Source: Glandiceps talaboti
Taxonomy: Eukaryota > Hemichordata > Enteropneusta > Spengelidae
NCBI RefSeq assembly: GCF_964340395.1
Contig: NC_135562.1
Location: 2,312,501-2,335,000 of the forward strand
DNA: 22,500 nt
Direction of reading: 5' to 3'
Numbering within the stretch: the stretch's first letter is position 1; the number at the start of each line of letters is the position of its first letter. Under the pieces are notes generated by a model. It was given only the letters and a program-made list of their open reading frames with translations, did not search any database and was not told the origin of the DNA. Both the position numbers and the translations under genes were made by a program. Below are positions 9,523 to 18,433 of this stretch, one piece after another.

Positions 9523-10101
9523 AATTAAAAAACACAGTTGGCGTGTATACAGACTTACCACCATCTGAATTGACGAAAACAATAAAAGTTGTAGGTATAA
9601 ATTAGCCGTCTGGTAACTGACACCCCTTCTCCACCCTGACCCATTTTGTTAAGATAATTTTCACAAAAGAGCGAAATAAATTGAACCGCATTTTCTAATT
9701 AATCACTAAAGAAAGAACCTCACCGATAGATTGGGACATTAATTCAGTTACTTATGTAATGATTTGTGTTTTTATTAGAGAATGTTGAACCGAAAACTCT
9801 TTAATTTTTTTGAAATGTCGATGGCAACTCCAGAAAATAGTTTATTTGCATTCATTAATTCCCCGTTTGATTCGCGTCTATCTGAACAAACGGTATAGAA
9901 AATATGTGACTGTGTATATCAAAACAATACTTAGCAATCACGTTGGACAAAATTGGAATAATTTCATGATAATCTGTTTGTCCATGCTTAAAGAATGCCC
10001 TGATATGGTGCACATACCACCATGTGACAAAACTTGTACATTACCATTCTTAAATATTGATAAAGTCAACGGTGTTTCGAATAAAAAATCTTTAGCAAGG
10101 T
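9523..10101. other. no supported gene
   Basis: A minus-strand ATG (about 9645) opens MGQGGEGVSVTRRLIYTYNF and runs to a donor-like GTAAGTCT at about 9556, but it also meets TAA there and has no corroboration. The plus-strand frame 9810-10133 runs into the G-rich tract and is not convincing. Confidence 0.45.
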
Positions 10102-10125
10102 GGGGAGGGATGGGGTGGGGTGGGG
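10102..10125 (+). other. G-quadruplex candidate
   Basis: Five G-runs of 3-4 (10102-10105, 10107-10109, 10112-10115, 10117-10120, 10122-10125) are separated by loops of only 1-2 bases (A, AT, T, T). This meets the standard G3+N1-7 criterion several times over. Confidence 0.7.
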
Positions 10126-10722
10126 TGAGATAATTGTTAGCACTCTATACCCAACGATTACTAACGACCTTGAGGTATTTCCTTGTTGTTGACTAACAGA
10201 CAAAAATACAATATCTGTATGTGTACAGCACCAGTATGTCTTTCATTACAGTATGTTTCACCCATGATGTGGAAGATAGCTAATTTGTTATTTGATATTT
10301 TCATTTGAAAATAGTAATCGTGAAGTACCGATGTACTAGTTTCGAGTCTCATTACTGGATATCGTTAACATATGGTTATAACTTTCACCTTGACCTTGTG
10401 TATTTCGTGTCAATGATACGACAATATTAATATCAAAAGTGGTATTCATTGCCCAATCTTCGACCCACATAAATATTTTAATCAGACCCAGCTGCAAGCG
10501 GTAAATTGTCGTATTCTGTTATGTACCAACGTGACGTGGGGATTATATCGGTGGAATAACCACATTACAATTGGTGTCCATATGGTAACTATCTTTATGG
10601 TCGAATAAGCAAAGTACGTAGTAGCAAAGAGAAATAATAAAGAGATTATGGCTCGCACTACATCGTTTTCAATAACAATGTACAGTTCACATCAATGGTT
10701 CAGTGCAGAACAGTTTTAAATT

Positions 10723-10725
<3 letters not shown>
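10126..10725. other. no supported gene
   Basis: TCACCT-TGACCT-TG (10385-10398) contains the ERR/SF-1-type site TGACCTTG directly after another half-site. Otherwise AT-rich unique sequence. Confidence 0.5.
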
Positions 10726-10765
<40 letters not shown>

Positions 10766-11035
10766 TACACACACACACGCGCGCGCGCGCGCGCGATCAC
10801 ACACACATACACGTACGTAAGTACGTACGTACGTACATACATACATACATACATACATACATACATACATACATACATAATACATACATACATACATACA
10901 TACATACATACATACATACATACATACATACATACACACACACTCAATCAATCAATTAATCAATCAATCAGTCGATCAAACAGACAAACAAACAAACAAA
11001 CAAACAAACAATCGATAAATCAATTAATCAATTAT
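10726..11035 (+). repeat. compound microsatellite CA, CG, TACG, CATA, CAAT, AAAC
   Basis: Successive blocks are (CA)n at 10726-10778 (with one ATACATAC interruption), (CG)9 at 10778-10795, CA again to about 10808, (TACG)n to about 10834, (CATA)n to about 10934, (CAAT)n at about 10943-10970 and (AAAC)n at about 10984-11010, ending in CAATTAATC. The CA+CG part is about 70 bp of nearly continuous alternating purine/pyrimidine. Open frames through it (VCMYVCMY, HTYIHTYI) are artefacts. Confidence 0.97.
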
Positions 11036-11485
11036 TTCTAGCATAGAAATATGGGCCTGAAGATAAGAAATGTTTTTTTATTATCACTGTATATACCAGA
11101 AGGACTATTACAACAAAACAACACAGGCTTAACAAATTTGATAATGTTTACGCGTTCCCCAGCGGTAAATAAGGTATTTTGAATGATTTTTTTAACTGAG
11201 ATTTCCTGCACGCAGTCGCAAACACAAGGAGGTCAGTGCCCCTATGGTTGGTATTACAAAGTGTATCCTGTTACTTTCAACATCCAATAGTCGGTGTTGA
11301 CAGAGGTTCCAACATATAGCTTTACGTAATGAACTGCTTGACCTTGAAATCGTATCGCATGTCACGTGTTACTTCGAAAACATTGAACATGTGCTTTTAG
11401 CTCACAATCCGTGATATATCAACAGTTCAAGGGATAGTAAACAACCACTTGTGCTGACCCCTTTAATCAGCGTGCGGTCACTTTT
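11036..11485. other. no supported gene
   Basis: Unique AT-rich DNA. TTGACCTTGAAA (about 11338) and TCACGTGTT (about 11361) are isolated regulatory-type motifs. Confidence 0.5.
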
Positions 11486-11640
11486 CCCGCCAAAATGATT
11501 CGGACAAAAAATGTTGGTTTTCGATATTTTGTTAATCCTACACTTTTTAGAGAAAAATCTTAGAAATTATTGTTACTAATTAGTTAATGTCAAAGTTTGT
11601 GTAAATAAAGTTGCAATAGCTGTACGAAATAAACAAAATT
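11486..11640 (+). repeat. old dispersed repeat, copy 2
   Basis: CACTTTTCCCGCCAAAATGA here matches the CACTTTCCCGCCAAAATTA context at about 1357. Downstream sequence remains loosely colinear with 1406-1560. Divergence looks high (roughly 60% by eye), so the relationship should be tested by alignment. Confidence 0.35.
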
Positions 11641-11902
11641 ATATTCAGTTTTATTTTAAAAAGTGATATTTGGCACGAGTAAAACTGTCACGTGAATACG
11701 TAGTCTCCATATCTGTTCATATTCACGCTATACTAGCATATTGTATTGGAACACATCACATCACCTTGTTTGTGAAATATGTAAGTGAAAACAAAGTTAT
11801 TCTGGTGATTCATTGCTAAAAATATTATTAAACTATTTCGAGGTACCGTCGTTTTCTTGTGATCTCTGCTATCAATGCTCTATTTCAGGACTCATTCATG
11901 CC
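11641..11902. other. no supported gene
   Basis: AT-rich sequence, with GTCACGTGAA at about 11688. If 11903-12015 is a terminal exon this would be its 3' untranslated region. The nearest minus-strand AATAAA-type signal (TTTATT on the plus strand) is at about 11649. Confidence 0.4.
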
Positions 11903-12015
11903 TTAGTGGAAGGTACTGTCACGCAGTCTACCAGGAATATAATTTATATCCTTATGGTCGCACGCTTTCATGGGTTCTGGATCTGGGATAGGTATCACAA
12001 CAACCCCAATCAATC
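11903..12015 (-). CDS. candidate terminal exon, unrecognised
   Basis: On the minus strand CACTTTTTTTTCAG is a textbook acceptor, followed after two bases by a 36-codon frame ending at TAA (11905-11903). It encodes LIGVVVIPIPDPEPMKACDH and continues KDINYIPGRLRDSTFH. The charged and proline-rich composition and higher G+C than the flanks look coding. An alternative internal donor (CCTG/GTAGAC) lies within it. The upstream exon must end in phase 1. No family recognised. The opposite strand is also open, so chance remains possible. Confidence 0.3.
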
Positions 12016-12128
12016 CTGAAAAAAAAGTGAAATGAATAAACCATTCTGAATTCTTTATTCGTATTTGATTCCAAGCTGTAAGAGTACAGTCAGCTTTTAC
12101 CATGATGTGTATTTTACAGGTAGGGGCG

Positions 12129-12129
12129 C

Positions 12130-12167
<38 letters not shown>
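12129..12167 (+). repeat. CAA trinucleotide microsatellite, 13 copies
   Basis: Thirteen uninterrupted CAA units. It gives poly-C, poly-T or poly-N style homopolymers in overlapping open frames, including the middle of a 214-codon minus-strand frame (11903-12547), which I regard as mostly spurious. Confidence 0.97.
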
Positions 12168-12168
<1 letters not shown>

Positions 12169-13397
12169 TATGAGGACTGAACTGACTGGAGATTTCAAAC
12201 GTAATCCGTTTATTTATCAAATTATACCAAAACATGTCCTTCAAACAGTCACATAAACATACAGGTGTAACAAAGGGGAAAATTTCAACCAAAACAGACA
12301 AACACACAACCGCAAAAGCAAAACAACTCCGCCTGGATTCGTACCCACTGAACTGTTTAGTCACAAACACATAGAAAACAATGACTGACACATAACGATA
12401 ACAGGTTGTTTTAAGAAAGAACTGCCGTTCCTGATAATCCGAAGAACGCCTCTTCGTACTTGTTGTCATCACCGTGCTATGCAAACATGCTACCATTGGA
12501 ACACGATCTCGTAAATGGGAAGTAAGAGTGACCTCTAGGTCATTCAACGAGTAGAACTACAATAACACCGGTACACCGATAGCCTCGTTTCCCTTTCCTG
12601 TACATTTCTTAAATTTCGCCAAAATGCGGCTCTTCACTTGAGTGTTTTCAACTGTCTAGTTGACTGCTTCTTCATTTGACTTTTATCCGACAACCATAAA
12701 TCATAATGAGAATGAATAATAACTTTAATTATACCGTTAACAAGTTATTAACTTCACGAATGCTGACGATTAGTTGACAAAGATCGGCATTGATTTGCCA
12801 ACAGAATCAACAGAAATTTGCTTGAAAGATGTAGTGGTGTTTCACACTAACCTAATCGTCAAAAACAGAATTTTACTGCCGCAAAAAGGTATAATTGTGC
12901 CCGATGCTTTAAGCTTTGTAGGTCAGGGGTTAACCCTGTGTCATACACAAGACGAGAGTAAACAGGTTGCAACCACAAAAGCCGTTATTGTATTTTTACG
13001 CCATTATCATAGGCGTATTGATAGTGTTGAACAAACGAATAAACACAATTAAAACGTGGGTTGAATTCATAAACATATACTTTGAATACCACATCCACGC
13101 GACCAGCAACGCGTCGTCAACTTTGCGAATACGTTGGCTAAAGTCTGGAACTACTGCAGTGGAGTCGTACACTGTCAACAGTCTAGTGGAGTCGGTGAAA
13201 AAAAAATTATGACATCATGGTGAATCGCAATTTATAAGTTGACAGAATTATTATCTAGTCATGTTTTTGACAGTTACATGAATTATAATGTTGTGTTGGT
13301 TATTTGATTAAAGTGTCAAATATCATATACAATATTGCTTTGATCAGAATACTCTAAATATCAAGTACATTGCATGTATTTCCATGAGATTATAGAC
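12168..13397. other. unique region with unproven open frames
   Basis: The region has somewhat more CpG than average. The plus-strand frame 12774-13052 (92 codons, begins at TTG, not ATG) reads IGIDLPTESTEICLKDVVVF at its start and looks reasonably protein-like but has no known match. On the minus strand about 13092-13162, preceded by GACTCCACTGCAG, reads VVPDFSQRIRKVDDALLVAW and could be an exon. Neither has strong enough signals for a call. Confidence 0.4.
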
Positions 13398-13500
13398 TGA
13401 GAGAGAGAGAGAGAGAGGGGGGAGGGAGGGTGGAGGGTGGAAGGAAGGGAAGGAGGGAGGGAGGGAGGGAGGGAGGGAGAGAAAGAAAGAAGAAGAAAAA

Positions 13501-13534
<34 letters not shown>

Positions 13535-13569
13535 TGAGAGAGAGAGGGGGAGGGAGGGAGGGGAGGAGG

Positions 13570-13663
<94 letters not shown>

Positions 13664-13669
13664 TGGGGG
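13398..13669 (+). repeat. purine tract: GA microsatellite with GGGA blocks
   Basis: (GA)n and (GGGA)n blocks cover 272 bp; uninterrupted purine runs include 13439-13534 (96 bp) and 13536-13657 (122 bp). About 42 pure GA units occupy the last third. Several G-rich blocks (13417-13440, 13447-13480, 13547-13571) satisfy a four-G-run quadruplex pattern. Such tracts can form triplex (H-DNA) under supercoiling. Long SLSLSL or ERERER frames here are artefacts. Confidence 0.97.
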
Positions 13670-14192
13670 CAATCAAATGAGTACCAGTTGAGAAAAAGGG
13701 GGAGATGGGGAATGAGAGTTGACGAGATGTGGATAAGTCGTTTTGTGATTTTTAACTGATAAGGACTTTCCCACTAAAACCCCCTTTTTCTTGACAGGTT
13801 TCAACAATGAAACAACATCTAGTTGTACGTTTGTTTGAACATTTTGACCTGTAATTGCGCGATAAAATTGACAGAATTTAGGCTTATGTCGCTTCGTTGA
13901 GACGATCGACGACACAGGAATTGAGAGATCAGGACATGAATTGTATACGGCGGCGTAACAGATAACTACAGTACATTCTACATACAAATGTATGCCTTCA
14001 GGCTAGAGCGGTCTGAGGTATATGAAATCTAAACCAAACACGTAATTGAACTCAGAACCCTGGATGACAAGCCAGCTGTAACATGTCTTGTAATATAGCA
14101 CGAAAATGTATAAACATTTTCAATTTATCTGGTAGAAAATGTCATAAAAGTTTACCTCTTATATAAAGATAGCAATGGTAACTGAATGGTAA
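13670..14192. other. no supported gene
   Basis: A 104-codon minus-strand frame (13673-13987) has protein-like patches (SIVSTKRHKPKFCQFYRA) but no splice signals or recognisable family. Otherwise nothing seen. Confidence 0.45.
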
Positions 14193-14219
14193 AGGTCAAT
14201 GACCTCACGACATATAAAA
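14193..14219 (+). promoter_or_regulatory. perfect IR1 nuclear-receptor element followed by a TATA-like box
   Basis: AGGTCA-A-TGACCT (14193-14205) is an exact inverted repeat of the nuclear-receptor half-site with a one-base spacer, the IR1 form bound by EcR/USP and FXR/RXR heterodimers. ATATAAAA follows at 14212-14219. The pairing of the two is inference. Confidence 0.4.
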
Positions 14220-15210
14220 ATGACTAAAGACTTGCTTGTGTACATAAACCATACACTATGCTTGCTTTTTTGTATTTGTAATAAATTGTGACCCTGGTTG
14301 GTGATTTATGGAGCATGTGGTATCCAATAACCAGAGCCAATAACGGCAAAAACCTCGCACATTTGACGTTCCCAAGGGGGAGGTGCACGACGGTCTTTTC
14401 TTATATACACTACCCTTACTTCCGTATTTTTACTATTTCGCTTTCATTTCCGTACATGAGATATTAGAAATCAGTTTTGCTATTTTAGCAATAAGTTTAA
14501 AGCGGTAGCCAAAAAGCCTCGGCCATTTAGATACGTACGTGTATTGCTATGCATAGCCATAAACATAATTTTTGCACGTTTTCAGATATAGTTCAGAGAC
14601 TCGTAAATTTACAGACAGTTGGTCGTATACATACATTGTACCTGTACTATAGAGCCTTGTACCAAATTAAAAAGACTGTGCGTTCAATCAAACACCACAT
14701 GTGGAACAACATCATGCCTCAGTAAACATTTCAACTCTGAATATAATGATGGGTATCATTGTGCTGGAGTTCTTTGACACAATTTATCGATTTATCTTTT
14801 ACTTACTTGTATTTATCAGCGGCGTGGTTGAAATTTAACGTGTTATCATTTTGCAGGAGTTTGATTATTTATCGGGTTATCTATAATAAATGTAAATGTA
14901 AATGTATTGTAAGCTTGTTTCTCATTAAATCAATCGAAATCTATCAGTTATAGGCATGATACCATTTTGAGTTTTGTTCTTTGACATCCACATTTATTTT
15001 TTATTTCTTTCATTGTATTTCTCAATTATTTGACCATTCTGTCATCTAGGTATCTGTTCCCCACCTCTCTCTCTAGCAAATATTCCTTTTTATTACATTT
15101 GGCGTAAGCAATAATGATTTAACTTGAGCTTCGTTACCCCCCCCCCCTTCATGTTATCCACATCCCTTGTTATGTTCAAACTCAAGTCATTTTAACACTT
15201 TATATTGTAA
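14220..15210. other. no supported gene; 11-C run
   Basis: A run of 11 C lies at 15137-15147. A minus-strand donor-like GTAAGTAA at about 14802 follows a short open segment reading QNDNTLNFNHAADKY, too short to support. TAAATG repeats a few times at about 14887-14904. Confidence 0.5.
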
Positions 15211-15288
15211 ATAAGTTCAGACATTAAATATTCTATCTGTTTCCACATATAAGTTCAGACATTAAATATTCTATCTGTTTCCACATAT
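15211..15288 (+). repeat. exact 38-bp tandem duplication
   Basis: The 38 bases starting ATAAGTTCAGACATTAAATA are repeated immediately with no differences that I can see (break at about 15248/15249). Identity implies a very recent event or an assembly artefact. A second mini-duplication, AACTGTGTGT, follows directly (about 15288-15311). Confidence 0.9.
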
Positions 15289-15837
15289 AACTGTGTGTAA
15301 AACTGTGTGTACACAGTATCACTCTACACGTGTAACCGTACATCACTAGGGTGTATTTCATTTCAACATGCAGATGTTGCATCCTCGGGGGGCACACTCC
15401 GCTTTTCAAATATCGAACGCAAGAATAGCCGTGGATGGTAAATATGTAGGGTGCAGTAAATGTCAAATGCTACCGACACTGTAATTTACATTTTCATCAT
15501 GCGGAGGAAAATATCGTGACCTTGTAGGAAAAAACAGAATATCGATTAGAAACGAACTATTAAAAATATCAATTTTGGATCTCATATTTCTCACATTTAA
15601 AGTTTAAAAACTACTAGAATAGTTCTATTGAAATGTTATTGAAGTATTTTCACTCATGTGAAAAGTTTACACACCTAGCTTGTGTACTAGTATGTTTTCC
15701 AAGTATATTGAATGTTACCGTTAGTATGTATTTTGTGACATGACTACTGCTAACGAACCTTTACATAATCCCAAATACCGATAAAAATTGAACTCGTCTC
15801 GGATTTGTTCGATTTTTAAAAGTACATACGTCTTTCT
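15289..15837. other. no supported gene
   Basis: AT-rich unique sequence with a G/C-rich patch at about 15381-15400. No coding signal. Confidence 0.5.
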
Positions 15838-15838
15838 G

Positions 15839-15899
15839 ATTGGTTCTCGTTATCTGTTTATTAAAATACGTCGTTGTTTATTCAAAGACTATATATAAG
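15839..15899 (+). promoter_or_regulatory. candidate CCAAT/TATA core promoter
   Basis: ATTGG (15839-15843, inverted CCAAT box within TCTGATTGGTTC) lies about 50 bp upstream of TATATATAAG (15890-15899), the normal spacing for an RNA polymerase II promoter. Expected start is about 15920-15930. A small frame and an AATAAA follow within about 120 bp. Confidence 0.35.
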
Positions 15900-15950
15900 T
15901 ATTAGGATCTCATAAACAGAATCACAACAAAATCTACGACATTGAGGTGA

Positions 15951-16013
15951 ATGATTTTGTTGGTGAAACATTTTGTACGAATTGATGACTACAATGTATA
16001 TGAGGCCAAATAA
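15951..16013 (+). CDS. candidate 20-residue small ORF with overlapping poly(A) signal
   Basis: ATG at 15951 opens MILLVKHFVRIDDYNVYEAK and stops at TAA (16011-16013). The stop lies inside AATAAA (16009-16014), followed by a GTGTG-containing stretch. With the CCAAT/TATA group upstream this forms a compact possible transcript of about 110 bases. No peptide family recognised; a solo-LTR-like or chance origin is possible. Confidence 0.15.
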   Translation: MILLVKHFVRIDDYNVYEAK

Positions 16014-16394
16014 AGAAATTGTGTGCTACTGCTAACCCAACCCAACCCTAATTTAAGCTTCCGACCCTAAACATTTTTTAAATCATTTAATAAAACAAAA
16101 CAAAAAGATAAGAAATTCTTTGTCTTCTTTGACCTTCATACGCGCCTGTTTTAAAATTTCATTCCCCAGCGATGTCTGTACATATATGTCAAACTATCAG
16201 TACACATTTCATCAATCTATCATAGAAGAGGTATTTAATTCTGATAGATATTTTGTTTGTTTTTGGGTCGAAGCAATATTTTTCTTCAAAAATAAAAATA
16301 ATTAAAAGATAAAATTTAAATCAAATCAAACCCCGACCTACCTACTCTATGTTTTGAGGTCACGGAAACACACAATTATCTAAGTAATAATGCG
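16014..16394. other. no supported gene
   Basis: CTAACCCAACCCAACCCTAA at about 16032-16051 is a degenerate telomere-like patch. The rest is AT-rich. Confidence 0.5.
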
Positions 16395-16468
16395 ATCACT
16401 TCAACATGAAGTGATATATTGAAGGTTAACATGACCTTGGAAGTACGCACAAAGAGTAAGAATATAAA
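16395..16468 (+). promoter_or_regulatory. regulatory-type cluster: perfect inverted repeat, TGACCTTGG, TATAAA
   Basis: ATCACTTCA-ACA-TGAAGTGAT (16395-16415) has perfect 9-bp arms. GGTTAAC (16424-16430) resembles half an HNF1 site, TGACCTTGG (16432-16440) is an ERR/SF-1-type monomer site, and TATAAA follows at 16463-16468. The order looks like a promoter for plus-strand transcription starting near 16495. Inference only. Confidence 0.25.
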
Positions 16469-16482
16469 GTACTTTTGGACTG

Positions 16483-16680
16483 ATGTCACTGTGCGAGTAC
16501 ATCGAACCTTCAGTTCTTTATATTAACCCGTGTTACGTCAAAGAACTCACTGTCAGCTGTGTGAGTGTAACGTCCTGGCAACTTTCAATGAAGCACGTCA
16601 AAATACAATACGGGGTTCGAAACTATCGCAAGTCTTTTCATCTTGACATGAATAGCTTTAGCTTCATAGACAAGCACTAA
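16483..16680 (+). CDS. weak candidate ORF, unrecognised
   Basis: A 65-codon ATG frame begins MSLCEYIEPSVLYINP and contains four cysteines and a basic patch (KHVKIQYGVRNYRKSF). Its G+C content exceeds that of its flanks. The first ATG lies only about 15 bp after TATAAA, so initiation would have to use the later ATG at about 16591. No signal peptide or known domain. Confidence 0.13.
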   Translation: MSLCEYIEPSVLYINPCYVKELTVSCVSVTSWQLSMKHVKIQYGVRNYRKSFHLDMNSFSFIDKH

Positions 16681-17246
16681 AAACTCATACAACGGATGTT
16701 TTCAACACATTTCTTCGGCGGTTTTTGTTAATATCACAAAGCAATCACATCACGGGACAAGTACAGCTAGTGGTATACAATGAGTATCTTCTATCATACT
16801 GTGACCCTTCTGAACACTGCGATATCATTCAGTAATTCCAATTCAAACCTAGTAGTTTCACACCACGATCCCTATGCACGATATGTTTGATTTACGTGAT
16901 ATTTGCTACATTTGGTAAAGTTCACATAAAACAGTAAACACGTTGGCGCCAATTTCTTTTCTAGTGTGCATGTGCCATGTTAGTTTGATGTAAACCAGGC
17001 TGCCACAGTAATATGCATTTAATACCATTTTACATTGAAAATGAAATAGTTACAAAATTGGAAGAAAGAAGACTCTATCTGTATACTTGCTGTATAAGAT
17101 ACGAGTGGAGGTCAATGACACTACTATTGTCATTTGATGTACGATCCTATTACATTATAGAGCCTATAATTGATGGATAGAAATGAATTGTTGACGAGTT
17201 TTGCACCCAGAGATTAGTTCATGAGTAAATCAAAGGATAAACGTTG
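16681..17246. other. no supported gene
   Basis: Unique sequence. TTGGCGCCAA (about 16943) is a 10-bp palindrome with an E2F-like core. Nothing else seen. Confidence 0.5.
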
Positions 17247-17290
<44 letters not shown>

Positions 17291-17361
17291 CTGATAACTT
17301 GAATGATTGGCTTATCAACTTACCTATCAAATAAATAATTGACTGAACAATTAATCGATCG

Positions 17362-17394
<33 letters not shown>
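17247..17394. repeat. opposed TTGA and TCAA microsatellites forming an inverted repeat
   Basis: (TTGA)11 at 17247-17290 and (TCAA)8 at 17363-17394 are exact reverse complements and are separated by 72 bp that itself contains scattered TTGA/TCAA remnants. They could pair as a 32-bp perfect stem. The intervening DNA looks like a degraded inversion or foldback junction. Confidence 0.95.
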
Positions 17395-17396
<2 letters not shown>

Positions 17397-17456
17397 CATG
17401 TATCGATTAGCGAGCGGTACGAATGAAGTAGTCGGTGTATGGCCAGCTTGATCAAT

Positions 17457-17469
17457 GAGAGAGAGAGAG

Positions 17470-17531
<62 letters not shown>

Positions 17532-17545
17532 TCAGCCAGCCAGCC

Positions 17546-17600
<55 letters not shown>

Positions 17601-17780
17601 GACAGGCAGACGGAGGGACAGACACAGATACGTGGGGAGATAGGAAACAATATAAACAATGAATGAATGAATGAATGAATGAATGGATGGATGGATGGGT
17701 GGGTGGATGAATGATTGAATGAATGAATGAATGAATGAATGAATGAATGAATGAATGAATGAATGAATGAATGAATGAAA
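17457..17780 (+). repeat. compound microsatellite GA, GCCA, GACA, TGAA/TGGA
   Basis: (GA)n 17457-17528 (one interruption), GCCA 17535-17546, (GACA)n about 17547-17602, a mixed patch to about 17657, then (TGAA)n with a central TGGA/TGGG block to 17780. Frames through it ([22 protein letters not shown]) are artefacts. Confidence 0.97.
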
Positions 17781-18235
17781 ATTGGAACATAGAAACTTCA
17801 GGGGGATGCCTAGTTTGGAGATACATATATGTAAGTCGGTGATACATGTGTAAATACATATACAGAAAGTAGAAATTTACTTGTATGGTTTGCAAAAGGT
17901 TAGTTGATGGTCTGTCAGAGGTTGGAGTCAAGACAGCTGTGCTTAAAAACCTGAAAACAGAGTGACACCGTGATGTTTCTCTATACTGATGTCACATGTG
18001 ATGTCAACAACCTATATTTACAGTTACTACAAATTATACATCAACCACGGTTTCAAGCTGTTTTAGCCTCCATGTCATCAGCCCGTTTATTACTGTTTGC
18101 TTGGGGGTCGCTGACATGGAGCAGTTTACTGTAATTTGGGAACATTAAAAAGAATTAGCCGAAAGATATACGGAGACACCCCTTTTAAACCTGACATAAG
18201 GTGAGCATAAGTGACTTGTTTTTCAGCAGTAAAAT
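17781..18235. other. no gene; short inverted repeat 18068-18121
   Basis: CTCCATGTCA (18068-18077) and TGACATGGAG (18112-18121) are perfect 10-bp arms around a 34-base loop; partial pairing extends into CAGCCCG/GGGGGTCG. Confidence 0.5.
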
Positions 18236-18433
18236 CTAGCTATAAACCAGCTCTTTATGATAACTTCTGACCCACGGTGACCCCTTCAAAACATGAAGGA
18301 GATACTCGATGGTTGCTATGGATTGGCAGCGTTCCAACATGATCAGTTTCCTCCAGTCACGGGTATCAGTGGAACCAGCTGGGTAGCACTTCCGGATTTC
18401 AATGACCCCATTGCTTTCAGTTGTCCCCATCAT
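18236..18433 (-). CDS. candidate open frame in a G+C-richer island, strand uncertain
   Basis: The minus-strand ATG frame, 65 codons, starts MMGTTESNGVIEIRKCYPAG and continues DTRDWRKLIMLERC; it has a soluble-protein composition. The opposite strand also has a good alternative: ATG 18293 (Kozak-like AAAACATG) reads MKEILDGCYGLAAFQHDQFP and runs in frame to a GTATGT donor at about 18440. Both have coding-like codon use, so the island may be a real exon on one strand. No family recognised for either. No strong acceptor on the minus strand. Confidence 0.18.
   Translation of the reverse strand: MMGTTESNGVIEIRKCYPAGSTDTRDWRKLIMLERCQSIATIEYLLHVLKGSPWVRSYHKELVYS

Noticed and set aside
10687-11041. 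Tyr/Val/Cys- or His/Thr-rich proteins over the CA/CATA array
   Set aside because: Microsatellite translation artefacts.
11903-12547. 214-codon minus-strand frame as one protein
   Set aside because: It contains a 13-residue homopolymer from the CAA microsatellite and an internal strong splice acceptor. Only the last 37 codons look coding.
13344-13691. SLSLSL and ERERER proteins around the GA tract
   Set aside because: Translation of a dinucleotide repeat; open on both strands in several frames.
15744-16036. 11-bp direct repeat CTACTGCTAAC as a target-site duplication
   Set aside because: About one or two such matches at this spacing are expected by chance in 22.5 kb, and the enclosed segment lacks terminal repeats or a poly(A) tail. 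Mentioned only as weak support.
16026-16055. Interstitial telomere repeat (AACCC/CCCTAA-like)
   Set aside because: Only three degenerate units, not a TTAGGG array.
4739-16143. Shared 13-mer TTGACCTTCATACG-type strings at 4738 and 16130
   Set aside because: A few identical 13-mers are expected by chance in a window this size, and flanks do not align.
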